Of a stretch of 64,000 bases of DNA, positions 1-8,159 are shown piece by piece. The position numbers and the translations under genes were made by a program. The DNA is from Herminiimonas sp. (GTDB lineage Bacteria > Pseudomonadota > Gammaproteobacteria > Burkholderiales > Burkholderiaceae). Each line of letters begins with the position of its first letter. Within the stretch, counting starts at the first letter, position 1. The notes beneath the pieces were generated by a model that was not told the origin of the DNA, did no database searches, and saw only the letters and a list, made by a program, of their open reading frames with translations. The DNA is taken from positions 62,001-126,000 of the forward strand of contig NZ_JAURVN010000002.1 of NCBI RefSeq assembly GCF_030655415.1, in the 5' to 3' direction.

Positions 1-286
1 GATTCTTGGCATCGGGACAATATTTTTCAATCGCCGCCATTGCAGACTGCACCGCCAACGGCAGCATTTCCGGCGAAAGATTGTTGAAGCCGCCTGGAAA
101 AAGGTTAGTGTCGACTGGCGCCAACTTGAAACCGGCATTACGCAGATCGACCGAACAATAAAAAGGCGGCGTGTGTTCTTGCCATTCCAGCCTGAACCAG
201 CGCTCAATGGCTGGCGTGGCGGTGAGAATCTTTTTTTCAAGGTCGAGCAACGGACCGTTCAAGGCCGTGACGAGATGCGGAACCAT
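1..286 (-). CDS. gshA: Glutamate-cysteine ligase, N-terminal part (runs off the window)
   Basis: First enzyme of glutathione synthesis, joining glutamate and cysteine with ATP. Only the first 95 codons are present. The reverse-strand product begins MVPHLVTALNGPLLDLEKK and continues with the blocks ERWFRLEWQEHTPPF, SVDLRNAGFKLAPVDTN and FPGGFNNLSPEM, which I recognise from the beta-proteobacterial type of GshA rather than the E. coli type. The ATG at 286 follows an AAAGG-like ribosome binding site. It lies downstream of amtB on the same strand but is separated from it by a terminator, so it probably has its own promoter in 287-427. The amtB-gshA order is usual in Burkholderiales. Confidence 0.85.
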   Translation of the reverse strand, partial: MVPHLVTALNGPLLDLEKKILTATPAIERWFRLEWQEHTPPFYCSVDLRNAGFKLAPVDTNLFPGGFNNLSPEMLPLAVQSAMAAIEKYCPDAKN

Positions 287-427
287 ATAAACCTTTTTGC
301 TGAACTATCGTTAATTGACGCTGATTTTAAACGGGAAACGCCGATTGCGCCCTCGGTTCGGCAAGCTTATCCGCTCAATTTGATCTATCTAGGTGTGGGC
401 TGAAGGGCAATTTTAAAGCCCCAAACG

Positions 428-456
428 AAAAAAGCGCCTCACGAGGAGGCGCTTTT
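428..456 (-). terminator. Intrinsic terminator of the porin-glnK-amtB operon
   Basis: A 7-bp GC-rich stem (434-440 with 446-452, 5-nt loop) is followed on the minus strand by six T residues (433-428). It lies about 35 nt after the amtB stop codon. A smaller hairpin (ACCCGC/GCGGGT, 461-476) lies between the stop and the terminator. Confidence 0.85.
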
Positions 457-489
457 GAATACCCGCTTGTGCGGGTCAGGAGAAACAGA

Positions 490-2013
490 TTACGAGTGGT
501 AAGCCGACTCACCGTGGCTGGTGATGTCCAGACCTTCGCGCTCTTCTTCTTCTGGAACACGCAGACCGATAACCAGGTCAACTAGTTTGAAGGCGATGAA
601 AGCAACGACGCCAGACCAGATCACTGTAGTGATCACGCCTTGGGTTTGAATCCAGACTTGACCCATGATCGAGTAATCAGGAGCAACAGCGTTAGCAACA
701 TAGTCATAGATACCTGAGCCGCCGAGTGCTGGATCAGCAAATACACCGGTCAGGATCGCACCGAGAATACCGCCAACGCCATGCACACCGAACACGTCGA
801 GTGAGTCATCTGCGCCCAACAAGCGTTTCAGACCATTTACACCCCACAAGCAGACGATACCAGCCAGCAGACCGATTACGAGTGCACCCATTGGGCCGAC
901 GAAACCGGCAGCAGGTGTAATCGCAACCAGACCAGCAACCGCACCGGATGCAGCACCCAGCATTGAAGGTTTGCCTTTAGCCATCCATTCGCCGAAGGTC
1001 CAGGTGCAAACTGCAGCAGCTGTAGCCAACAGAGTATTGACGATTGCCAAAGCCGACAGGCCGTTTGCTTCCAGACCGGAGCCTGCGTTGAAACCGAACC
1101 AGCCCACCCACAGCAACGAAGCACCGATCATGGTCATGGTCAGCGAATGAGGAGCCATCGCTTCTTTACCGTAACCAACACGTTTGCCGATAACGTATGC
1201 ACCAACCAAGCCTGCGATAGCAGCATTGATGTGAACTACGGTACCGCCAGCGAAGTCGAGTGCGCCTTTTTGGAACAACCAGCCTGATACAGAAGTAGCA
1301 GCTTCAGCAGCAGCAGCATCTGTGTAAGCATCAGGACCAGGCCAGAACCAGACCATGTGAGCCATAGGCAAGTACGAGAATGTGAACCACAAGACCATGA
1401 ACAACAGGACTGCGGAGAATTTCACACGTTCTGCGAACGCACCAACGATCAGGCCACAAGTGATAGCCGCGAACGTAGCTTGGAAAGCGACAAAGCTGAA
1501 CTCAGGAATCACGACACCTTTGCTGAAAGTAGCAGCGACTGTTTCAGCCGTGATGCCTTTCAGGAACAAGCGATCGAATCCGCCAATGAACGCGCCGCCT
1601 TGTGTGAATGCCAGCGAGTAGCCGTACACACACCACAACACCACGATCACCGAGAACACCATGAAGACTTGCATCAACACGGACAACATGTTTTTCGAGC
1701 GAACCAAACCGCCGTAGAACAGTGCCAAGCCAGGGATCGACATCATGATCACGAGGATGGTTGCAATCGACATCCACGCCACGTCGCCTTTATTCGGCAC
1801 AAGTGCCGGTGCGGCTGGCGCTTCAGCTGGTGCAGCTGCGGCCGCTGCTGGAGCAGGCGCTGCTGCCGGTGCTGCAGCAGCTGGCGCCGCTGCTGCTTCA
1901 GTCGTAGCTGCAGGAGCAGCTGCTTCTTCAGCGATCACCGGTGCCGAAAAACCTACGGCAACCAACAAAGCACCAGTTGCCAGGGCGCTTGCGAATATTT
2001 TCTTGATACTCAT
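490..2013 (-). CDS. amtB: Ammonium transporter AmtB with N-terminal Ala/Pro-rich extension
   Basis: Inner-membrane ammonium channel of the Amt/MEP/Rh family, 507 aa. The start at 2013 follows an AAGGGGAATGAG ribosome site; an upstream in-frame ATG at 2166 lies inside glnK and is rejected. Residues 1-27 look like a signal peptide. They are followed by about 50 residues almost entirely of Ala, Pro and Glu, then by the transporter domain from GDVAWMSIATILVIMMS. Family hallmarks are present: LDFAGGTVVH carries the Asp and first pore His, and DVFGVHGVGG the second pore His. It ends with a typical soluble C-terminal region (EEEEREGLDITSHGE) that contacts PII proteins. glnK is directly upstream with a 10-nt gap, so the two are co-transcribed. 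The extension is unusual compared with E. coli AmtB. Confidence 0.95.
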   Translation of the reverse strand: MSIKKIFASALATGALLVAVGFSAPVIAEEAAAPAATTEAAAAPAAAAPAAAPAPAAAAAAPAEAPAAPALVPNKGDVAWMSIATILVIMMSIPGLALFYGGLVRSKNMLSVLMQVFMVFSVIVVLWCVYGYSLAFTQGGAFIGGFDRLFLKGITAETVAATFSKGVVIPEFSFVAFQATFAAITCGLIVGAFAERVKFSAVLLFMVLWFTFSYLPMAHMVWFWPGPDAYTDAAAAEAATSVSGWLFQKGALDFAGGTVVHINAAIAGLVGAYVIGKRVGYGKEAMAPHSLTMTMIGASLLWVGWFGFNAGSGLEANGLSALAIVNTLLATAAAVCTWTFGEWMAKGKPSMLGAASGAVAGLVAITPAAGFVGPMGALVIGLLAGIVCLWGVNGLKRLLGADDSLDVFGVHGVGGILGAILTGVFADPALGGSGIYDYVANAVAPDYSIMGQVWIQTQGVITTVIWSGVVAFIAFKLVDLVIGLRVPEEEEREGLDITSHGESAYHS

Positions 2014-2023
2014 CTCATTCCCC

Positions 2024-2371
<348 letters not shown>

Positions 2372-2388
2372 TTACGTTATTTTTTAAA

Positions 2389-3132
2389 TTAGAAAGCTTT
2401 GGAGATCGACAAGATTGCTTTTGTGTCAGCAGTTTTTTTCGATTTTCCGCTTGACGATGTCACCAAGCCGTCACCGTCGATATCTGTAGCAGTTACGCCC
2501 AGAGCGATGGTTGCAAAACCAAAGTCACGTGCCAAGGAAATTTTGTAATCGGTATAGTCAGCTGTGCTGTTGTGACGCACTTTTTGATGACCAACATGCA
2601 GACCTAATGTCGTTTTGTCCGCAACTTCAAACGCTGCGTTCAACTCGAGGTAACCCGAACCGTCTGAGTCAGGAACAGCAAAGAAATCAGATACTGCGTG
2701 GCTGTATTTAGCAGTCAACCATTTGTAAGTGATCGCGCCATAGATTTCTGTAGTGTTGTATGACACGCCAGCTGATGTATCCGCGCCTGGATAGTAGTAG
2801 TACAGTGCGCCGACGTCAGCAGTAAAATCAGGTGTGATCGCAAATTTGTAACCAGCGTACAGATCCATTTCGATCGAACCATCTGTGAACGAGTTACCGC
2901 TTACGTTTGAGTTCCAGTTACCGACATAGAAACCGCTAGAATGGGAATAGTCAAAACCGCCTTGAATCGCTGGTTGATTGAAAGTTTGTGAAACACCACG
3001 GAAACGATAATCGGTGACCACTGAAACGTTACCTGTGAAAGTATGCTCTGGAGTAGCGGTAGCAGCTTCTTGTGCGTTAGCAACACCAGCGAATGCACCC
3101 ATTACAGCGACTGCAAGAATCAGTTTTTTCAT
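2389..3132 (-). CDS. TorF-family putative outer-membrane porin
   Basis: 247-aa outer-membrane protein with a clear signal peptide (MKKLILAVAVMGAFAGVANA, cleavage before QEA). The mature part alternates short hydrophobic and aromatic strands and ends in a terminal Phe (SISKAF), typical of beta-barrels. The start FTGNVSVVTDYRFRGVSQT is characteristic of the family annotated as TorF/TIGR02001 putative porins. The start at 3132 follows an AAGGGAATATC ribosome site. It is the first gene of an operon with glnK and amtB, and a sigma-54 promoter lies about 60 nt upstream. It may carry ammonium or organic nitrogen across the outer membrane under nitrogen limitation. That role is inferred from position only. 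Confidence 0.85.
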   Translation of the reverse strand: MKKLILAVAVMGAFAGVANAQEAATATPEHTFTGNVSVVTDYRFRGVSQTFNQPAIQGGFDYSHSSGFYVGNWNSNVSGNSFTDGSIEMDLYAGYKFAITPDFTADVGALYYYYPGADTSAGVSYNTTEIYGAITYKWLTAKYSHAVSDFFAVPDSDGSGYLELNAAFEVADKTTLGLHVGHQKVRHNSTADYTDYKISLARDFGFATIALGVTATDIDGDGLVTSSSGKSKKTADTKAILSISKAF

Positions 3133-3192
3133 GATATTCCCTTTAAGAGTTAAATATAGAAACCAACATTGGTTGTCCTCAGGTCTACATTT

Positions 3193-3208
3193 AGCAGGAC
3201 TCATGCCA
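3193..3208 (-). promoter_or_regulatory. Sigma-54 (RpoN) -24/-12 promoter for porin-glnK-amtB
   Basis: Read on the minus strand the site is TGGCATGAGTCCTGCT. It matches the sigma-54 consensus TGGCACG-N4-TTGCW at every position except two, and has the invariant GG-N10-GC spacing. Transcription would start near 3182, giving a leader of about 50 nt before the porin start at 3132. Two NtrC-type boxes lie upstream at typical enhancer distances. Confidence 0.85.
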
Positions 3209-3289
3209 GCTTTTTAGATAGAATGTATTATCATTTTCACTACTAATCCTTACCCAAAACTATTTTCTCAAGCTACCAAAACCCATGCG

Positions 3290-3306
3290 CGCACTTCTGT
3301 GGAGCA
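3290..3306. promoter_or_regulatory. Secondary NtrC-type binding site
   Basis: CGCACTTCTGTGGAGCA matches the NtrC consensus TGCACC-N5-GGTGCA at 9 of the 12 key positions. Its centre (3298) is 30 bp, about three helical turns, from the centre of the stronger site at 3328, and about 116 bp upstream of the predicted sigma-54 start. It is weaker than the first site and is supported mainly by its spacing. Confidence 0.6.
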
Positions 3307-3316
3307 TATAAACATA

Positions 3317-3339
3317 ATTTGCACTGAGTAGGTGCAAAT
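3317..3339. promoter_or_regulatory. Primary NtrC-type enhancer box
   Basis: An inverted repeat with 8-bp arms (ATTTGCAC at 3317-3324 and GTGCAAAT at 3332-3339) contains TGCACTGAGTAGGTGCA, very close to the NtrC consensus. Its centre (3328) is about 146 bp upstream of the predicted sigma-54 start of the porin-glnK-amtB operon. It is also only about 25 bp upstream of the ubiK start, so bound NtrC could affect ubiK. Confidence 0.8.
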
Positions 3340-3361
3340 AATTACCCCTTCAGAGGAAAAA

Positions 3362-3601
3362 ATGGAAAAGCCTAATTTTTTTAACGACATGCAAGACAAG
3401 ATCAATCAAGTGCTGGAGAACTCGCCGGTCAAAGACATTGAAAAAAATGTAAAAGCGATGATGAGCCAGGGATTTTCGAAACTGGATCTGGTCACACGAG
3501 AGGAATTCGATGTGCAAGCGCAAGTGCTTGCGACCACCCGCGCCAAATTAGAAGCACTCGAAGCACAAGTAACTGCATTGGAAGCACAACTGAAAAAATA
3601 A
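3362..3601 (+). CDS. ubiK: Ubiquinone biosynthesis accessory factor UbiK (YqiC/BMFP family)
   Basis: 79-aa soluble protein. UbiK assists the Ubi enzyme complex in aerobic ubiquinone synthesis, and the family was earlier called BMFP for its membrane-fusogenic activity in vitro. The sequence has the family pattern: an amphipathic N-terminal helix (FNDMQDKINQVLENSP), then SKLDLVTREEFDVQAQVL, then a short leucine-zipper-like coiled coil (LEALEAQVTALEAQLKK) at the end. The ATG at 3362 follows AGAGGAAAA. It diverges from the porin-glnK-amtB operon and shares the regulatory region containing NtrC boxes. Confidence 0.88.
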   Translation: MEKPNFFNDMQDKINQVLENSPVKDIEKNVKAMMSQGFSKLDLVTREEFDVQAQVLATTRAKLEALEAQVTALEAQLKK

Positions 3602-3778
3602 GAACACTCCGCCAGCATTGGTAAATCGCGGGCTTATTCGTTTTCGCATGCTAACTATATAGATGCGACAAACTTGATATCTCGGCGGCAAACTCAGCGT
3701 GCCGCAATTTACCAACGGCGGATTGCTTTTATGTTTTCACGAGAAGCCGGCAATACCATCCCAATAACAGGGGGCGCC

Positions 3779-4138
3779 ATGCGCATGAGCGACGAAGAGT
3801 ACTTCCGTAGTTGCATCGCCCAAGAGCGCCATCTGGCGCAGTTGCGGGGACATCACAACATCGAAGAGTTCTACGAGAGTGCCGGCTCTTTATGGGAAAA
3901 CACCCAGATTTTGCCCAAATGGACTCGCGACTGGCAAGCCTGCGGCCCATTGATTGCAGAATACGCATTCGCTATCACCTTTCAAGACCTTGCCGACGAT
4001 CCGCACGGCAAGGCTATCCATATTGGCACCATCGTTGTGCATATCTCGCATCATCCGAACCAAGATCAAGCATTGAGATACGCGATCGTCAAAGCGGCTA
4101 TTGCTCACTTAGAACACGCCAAGCACTGCAAACACTGA
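3779..4138 (+). CDS. Conserved hypothetical protein, possibly NinX/DUF2591-like
   Basis: 119-aa protein of unknown function. The start at 3779 is chosen because an AGGGGG ribosome site lies 5 nt upstream; longer in-frame starts at 3674 (TTG) and 3731 lack one. No signal peptide or membrane segment is seen. The pattern DWQACGPLIAEYAFAITF, followed by NQDQALRYAIVKAAI near the C-terminus, resembles the layout of the small phage-associated DUF2591 (NinX) family. This is a weak resemblance recalled by eye. It lies between ubiK and comM, 41 nt before comM. Confidence 0.6.
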   Translation: MRMSDEEYFRSCIAQERHLAQLRGHHNIEEFYESAGSLWENTQILPKWTRDWQACGPLIAEYAFAITFQDLADDPHGKAIHIGTIVVHISHHPNQDQALRYAIVKAAIAHLEHAKHCKH

Positions 4139-4179
4139 TTACAGCATCCGCTGACCCGCAGTAAATCCCAAGGAGTCTC

Positions 4180-5703
4180 ATGAGCCTAGCCGTTTTGACG
4201 AGTCGTGCGCTGGCAGGAATGCAAGCGCCTGAAGTAACGGTAGAGGTTCATCTGGCGAATGGATTGCCTTCTTTTATGATTGTTGGTTTGCCGGAGACTG
4301 AAGTAAAGGAAGCCAAGGATCGCGTACGTGCGGCTTTACAGAATGCAGGTTTCGAATTCCCATCAAGAAGAATCACCGTCAACCTCGCGCCAGCAGATTT
4401 ACCAAAAGAGTCGGGTCGATTTGATTTGCCCATCGCACTCGGCATACTCGCCGCGTCGGGCCAAATGCCTGCCGACAAATTAGCGCAGTATGAATTTGCA
4501 GGTGAACTCTCTTTATCAGGAGAACTGCGTCCTATCCGGGGCGCACTGGCAATGACGTTCGCCATGCATCGCAGCAGCGATAAAAGCGGCAAGCAACGCG
4601 CATTCATTTTGCCGCGTATGAATGCCGATGAAGCTGCCTTGGTAAAGGATGTCACAATTTTTCCGGCAGATTCGTTGTTACAGGTTTGCGCGCACTTCGC
4701 CGCCACAGATCCGGATGCGCGTTTGACGCGCCATATCGCAGCACCGGTAAGTGAGCGACCGAGCTACCCTGATCTGGCGGATGTAAAAGGACAGGCACAA
4801 GCAAAACGTGCTTTGGAAGTGGCAGCTGCAGGAGCACACAGTTTATTAATGGTTGGTCCGCCCGGTACTGGCAAATCGATGTTGGCCGCCCGCTTTGCAG
4901 GCATTTTGCCGCCGATGACAGATGATGAAGCGTTGGAATCAGCAGCCGTTCAATCCCTGACCAGCGGCTTTACTACTGCGCGTTGGAAGGTGAGGCCATT
5001 TCGCTCGCCGCACCATACGGCGTCTGGTGTTGCACTAGTTGGTGGTGGTGGCACACCGCGGCCGGGAGAAATTTCTTTAGCTCACCGCGGTGTGCTCTTC
5101 CTCGATGAATTGCCCGAATTCAGCAGGGCGGTGCTGGAAGTTTTGCGCGAACCGCTAGAGTCAGGACAGATCACTATTTCGCGCGCCGCACGACAGGCGG
5201 ATTTTCCGGCAAGATTCCAATTGATCGCCGCCATGAATCCATGTCCATGTGGCTACTTGGGACATCCAGCGAATAAATGCCGATGCACACCCGATGTAAT
5301 TGCGCGCTATCAGGGAAAAATTTCTGGTCCCTTGCTTGATCGCATAGACATGCAAATTCACGTCGGAGCACTTGCGCATGAAGACTTGCTCAAACAATCG
5401 ACCGGTGAATCTTCGGAGCATGTCGCCGCGCGTGTTGCGCATGCATCCGAGCGCCAGCTATCGCGGCAAGGCAAACACAATAATTTGTTGTCCGGCACTG
5501 AGATGGATAGTTATTGCAAACCAGATGAAGCCGGTGAACAGCTCTTACGCACAGCGATGACCCGCTTGAACTGGTCAGCTCGCGCCTATCATCGTGTATT
5601 GAAAGTCGCCCGCACGATTGCTGATCTGAGTAATGCTTCAACCATCAGGCAAGCACACATCGCGGAAGCGATTCAATATCGACGCGCCTTACGCGAACAA
5701 TGA
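4180..5703 (+). CDS. comM: ComM/YifB-family Mg-chelatase-like AAA+ ATPase
   Basis: 507-aa AAA+ ATPase. ComM is a hexameric helicase that promotes branch migration during natural transformation in several gammaproteobacteria. An N-terminal Lon-protease-like domain (residues 1-165) carries the characteristic ETEVKEAKDRVRAAL and NLAPADLPKESGRFDL blocks. The ATPase domain follows, with Walker A GPPGTGKS at 226-233, Walker B LFLDELPEF and the cysteine-rich insert CPCGYLGHPANKCRC. The C-terminal Mg-chelatase domain contains LNWSARAYHRVLKVARTIAD. The ATG at 4180 follows an AAGGAG ribosome site. Together with dprA at 27.8 kb it suggests DNA-uptake recombination potential. Confidence 0.93.
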   Translation: MSLAVLTSRALAGMQAPEVTVEVHLANGLPSFMIVGLPETEVKEAKDRVRAALQNAGFEFPSRRITVNLAPADLPKESGRFDLPIALGILAASGQMPADKLAQYEFAGELSLSGELRPIRGALAMTFAMHRSSDKSGKQRAFILPRMNADEAALVKDVTIFPADSLLQVCAHFAATDPDARLTRHIAAPVSERPSYPDLADVKGQAQAKRALEVAAAGAHSLLMVGPPGTGKSMLAARFAGILPPMTDDEALESAAVQSLTSGFTTARWKVRPFRSPHHTASGVALVGGGGTPRPGEISLAHRGVLFLDELPEFSRAVLEVLREPLESGQITISRAARQADFPARFQLIAAMNPCPCGYLGHPANKCRCTPDVIARYQGKISGPLLDRIDMQIHVGALAHEDLLKQSTGESSEHVAARVAHASERQLSRQGKHNNLLSGTEMDSYCKPDEAGEQLLRTAMTRLNWSARAYHRVLKVARTIADLSNASTIRQAHIAEAIQYRRALREQ

Positions 5704-5801
5704 TCAATCAGCAACTTAGTGATCATTTAACGCACCAAAATCTGACATGTCACAGGCATGGTAATTGCGTACATAACGCATTCATCAACCAAGGACATGC
5801 C

Positions 5802-7358
5802 ATGAAACTCAAAGCTCTCGCCTTTTCCCTTACGGCCCTTCTGCAGATCACAGCACACGCAGCACAACCATTTCCTATCGAAGAAGCATCGATCAGCAAA
5901 ATTCAAACTGCCCTGAAAAGCGGCAAGCTGAGTTGCACTGATTTGGTAGACGCCTATCTCGCGCGTGTTGCAGCCTACGACAAACAAGGCCCCGCGCTGA
6001 ATGCCGTGTTGACCATTAATCCTGCAGCACATGAACTCGCGCTAGCCAAAGATGCTGAATTTAAAAAGACCCGCAAACTGAGCGGACCTTTGCACTGCAT
6101 TCCAATCGCCGCCAAAGACAATTACAACACCTTGGACATGCCAACCACCGGCGGCTCGGAAGCATTGAAAGGTGTACGTCCAGCGATTGAAAGCACTGTC
6201 ACACGCAAGCTGCGCGAAGCCGGCGCCATCATTTTGATGAAAACGAATATGCATGAACTGGCATTGTCCGGCACGACTGTCAGCTCGCTGGGCGGACAAA
6301 CCCGCAATCCGTATGACTTGACGCGCACACCAGGCGGCTCAAGTGGCGGCACTGGCGTTGCAATTGCTGCCAACTTTGCCACTGCAGGTTTGGGTAGCGA
6401 CACAGTCAACTCAATACGCTCGCCCGCTTCGGCCAATGCATTAGTTGGCTTTCGTTCGACCTTGGGCCTGGTCAGCCGCGCTGGCGTGATGCCGGTGTCG
6501 GATACGCAAGACGTGGTCGGACCGATTACGCGCACCGTGACTGATGCAGCGATCATGCTCGACGCTATCGCAGGCTTCGACGCCGCAGATATGACTAGCG
6601 CACGCGGCGCCAGCCACATTCCAAAAACCTATACGGCTTATCTTGATGCCAAGGGTTTGAAAGGCGCACGCATCGCTGTCTTGAAAACATTTTTGGGCAC
6701 CAAGCCTGAACATGAAGAAGTTAATCTTGCGATGGCGAATGCCGTCGCCGCTTTGAAAAAAGCCGGCGCAACCGTAGTCGAAATTGATGATCCGATGTTC
6801 GATGCTGGCGCAATCAACAATGACTACGATGTACAAAAATGGGAATTCAAACCTCTGTTCAATGCGTACCTGCAAAGCCTGGGCGATGCAACACCTGTGA
6901 AAACATTGAGCGAATTTATTGCGTCCGGCAAGTTCAACAAACCAACCTTGGAAAAATTCCTGACCACATCAAATGCAATTGAAACGCCACGTGAACAAAA
7001 GGAATACTTGCTGCGTTTGTCGAAACTGGATGGCTTGCGCGATCGCTTGTTGATGCGCATGAAAGAACAGAATGTCGATACGATCATCTATCCATTGCAG
7101 AAGCGTTTGGTTGTTCCAATTGGTGAATTGAATCAGGCTGATCGCAACGGTATCCTGGCTGCGATGACCGGCTTCCCTGCATTTACAGTGCCGATCGGTT
7201 TTTCAAAGCCTAGCGCCAACGCGCCGATAGGCGTTCCTATCGGCATGGATATCATGGGCAAACCGTTTGATGAAGCAACCTTGGTCAAAGTAGCTTATGC
7301 ATTTGAACAGGCAACCAAGGTTCGCAAACCACCAAGCACTACACCTGAATTGAAATAA
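5802..7358 (+). CDS. Exported amidase-signature family hydrolase
   Basis: 518-aa amidase with a signal peptide (MKLKALAFSLTALLQITAHA), so probably periplasmic. The Ser-cisSer-Lys triad is visible: Lys105 in PIAAKDNYNT, Ser181 in GGSSGG and the nucleophile Ser204 in DTVNSIRSPAS. In many family members the last block reads DTGGSIR; the VN variant is also known among exported bacterial amidases. The start at 5802 follows AAGGACATGCC and precedes the signal peptide; the longer frame beginning at 5700 lacks a ribosome site. The substrate cannot be told from sequence: glutamyl-tRNA amidation is unlikely for an exported enzyme, and a peptide or small amide is more likely. Confidence 0.9.
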   Translation: MKLKALAFSLTALLQITAHAAQPFPIEEASISKIQTALKSGKLSCTDLVDAYLARVAAYDKQGPALNAVLTINPAAHELALAKDAEFKKTRKLSGPLHCIPIAAKDNYNTLDMPTTGGSEALKGVRPAIESTVTRKLREAGAIILMKTNMHELALSGTTVSSLGGQTRNPYDLTRTPGGSSGGTGVAIAANFATAGLGSDTVNSIRSPASANALVGFRSTLGLVSRAGVMPVSDTQDVVGPITRTVTDAAIMLDAIAGFDAADMTSARGASHIPKTYTAYLDAKGLKGARIAVLKTFLGTKPEHEEVNLAMANAVAALKKAGATVVEIDDPMFDAGAINNDYDVQKWEFKPLFNAYLQSLGDATPVKTLSEFIASGKFNKPTLEKFLTTSNAIETPREQKEYLLRLSKLDGLRDRLLMRMKEQNVDTIIYPLQKRLVVPIGELNQADRNGILAAMTGFPAFTVPIGFSKPSANAPIGVPIGMDIMGKPFDEATLVKVAYAFEQATKVRKPPSTTPELK

Positions 7359-7372
7359 GCAGGAGTGCTAAT

Positions 7373-7420
7373 GCTGTTGCCCATCGATGTGATTACATCG
7401 TGCGGGCAACAGCAGTTTTA
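7373..7420 (+). terminator. Intrinsic terminator after the amidase gene
   Basis: A 10-bp outer stem (GCTGTTGCCC 7373-7382 with GGGCAACAGC 7404-7413) and a 6-bp inner stem (CGATGT with ACATCG) are followed by AGTTTTA. It lies 14 nt after the amidase stop and separates it from the convergent gene at 7467. Confidence 0.8.
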
Positions 7421-7466
7421 AAAACTCAGGGAAATAGAGATTGGTGAATCGTACGCGTTCACTCAA

Positions 7467-7778
7467 TCAAGGCGCATCGACAATTTCAGGTTCGCCATTT
7501 GGATAAGGATGCGAGCAATATACTTTGCCGGTCTTATCCTTCATATGCGCTTGCGGCCAGACACCTTTGATCTTGTACAGAATCGTATTGGAAAACAATA
7601 CTGGCCCTTCAATCACCTTGGCTTTTTTTAAACCACTTTGCTTCAAACAAGCTTGAGCCGTTGTGTCGTACAAGACCTGCCATGCATCAGGAGATGATGC
7701 AAAAGAATACCCAGCCGCACTCAATGCTGCGCAAGCAAAAGCGCCACTGGTAATCATGCGTCGCATAGTTAAGTTCAT
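7467..7778 (-). CDS. Small secreted protein of unknown function
   Basis: 103-aa protein. The start at 7778 (MNLTMRRMITSG) follows a GAAAGGATATGT ribosome site. A signal peptide spans about residues 1-29 (hydrophobic ITSGAFACAALSAAGYSFAS). The mature part is short, with two cysteines (TAQACLKQSG and KVYCSHPYPNGEP) that could form a disulfide in the periplasm. I do not recognise the family. It is monocistronic as far as can be seen. Confidence 0.7.
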   Translation of the reverse strand: MNLTMRRMITSGAFACAALSAAGYSFASSPDAWQVLYDTTAQACLKQSGLKKAKVIEGPVLFSNTILYKIKGVWPQAHMKDKTGKVYCSHPYPNGEPEIVDAP

Positions 7779-7874
7779 ACATATCCTTTCGCCATAAGTC
7801 TCAAAATTTTTCAACCATATCCGGGCAACGAGCTTTAGTGCTTTGCTACGAATGCATATTGCATGCAGCCGAAT

Positions 7875-8120
7875 TTATTCCGCTGGAATAATGCTTGTTT
7901 CATACAAACCAGCCAGCGGCTTTTTCTTCTTGGCCCAAGCGACTGCTTCTTGCGCTTCTGCCAGCGTCATGACGGATGCCTTTTCGCGATTGCGAATAAA
8001 CGACACGCCTTCGAATACACCTTCTTTGCTACGCATGGCTTTTGCATAAACCGGTAAATCTTTTTCGCCCGGATTCATTTTGCGTTGCTGGACGATATAG
8101 GCTTGATTGGTTTCAGTCAT
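7875..8120 (-). CDS. Small basic conserved hypothetical protein
   Basis: 81-aa cytoplasmic protein without membrane segments. It contains the charged stretch NREKASVMTLAEAQEAVAWAKKKK and a C-terminal LAGLYETSIIPAE. I do not recognise a named domain. It ends 39 nt before the exonuclease-like gene ends, both on the minus strand, so it lies downstream of that gene and may share its transcript. Confidence 0.65.
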   Translation of the reverse strand: MTETNQAYIVQQRKMNPGEKDLPVYAKAMRSKEGVFEGVSFIRNREKASVMTLAEAQEAVAWAKKKKPLAGLYETSIIPAE

Positions 8121-8159
8121 AAAAGTTCGATTTCAAAATAGTAAAGTGCGTGATGTGTA

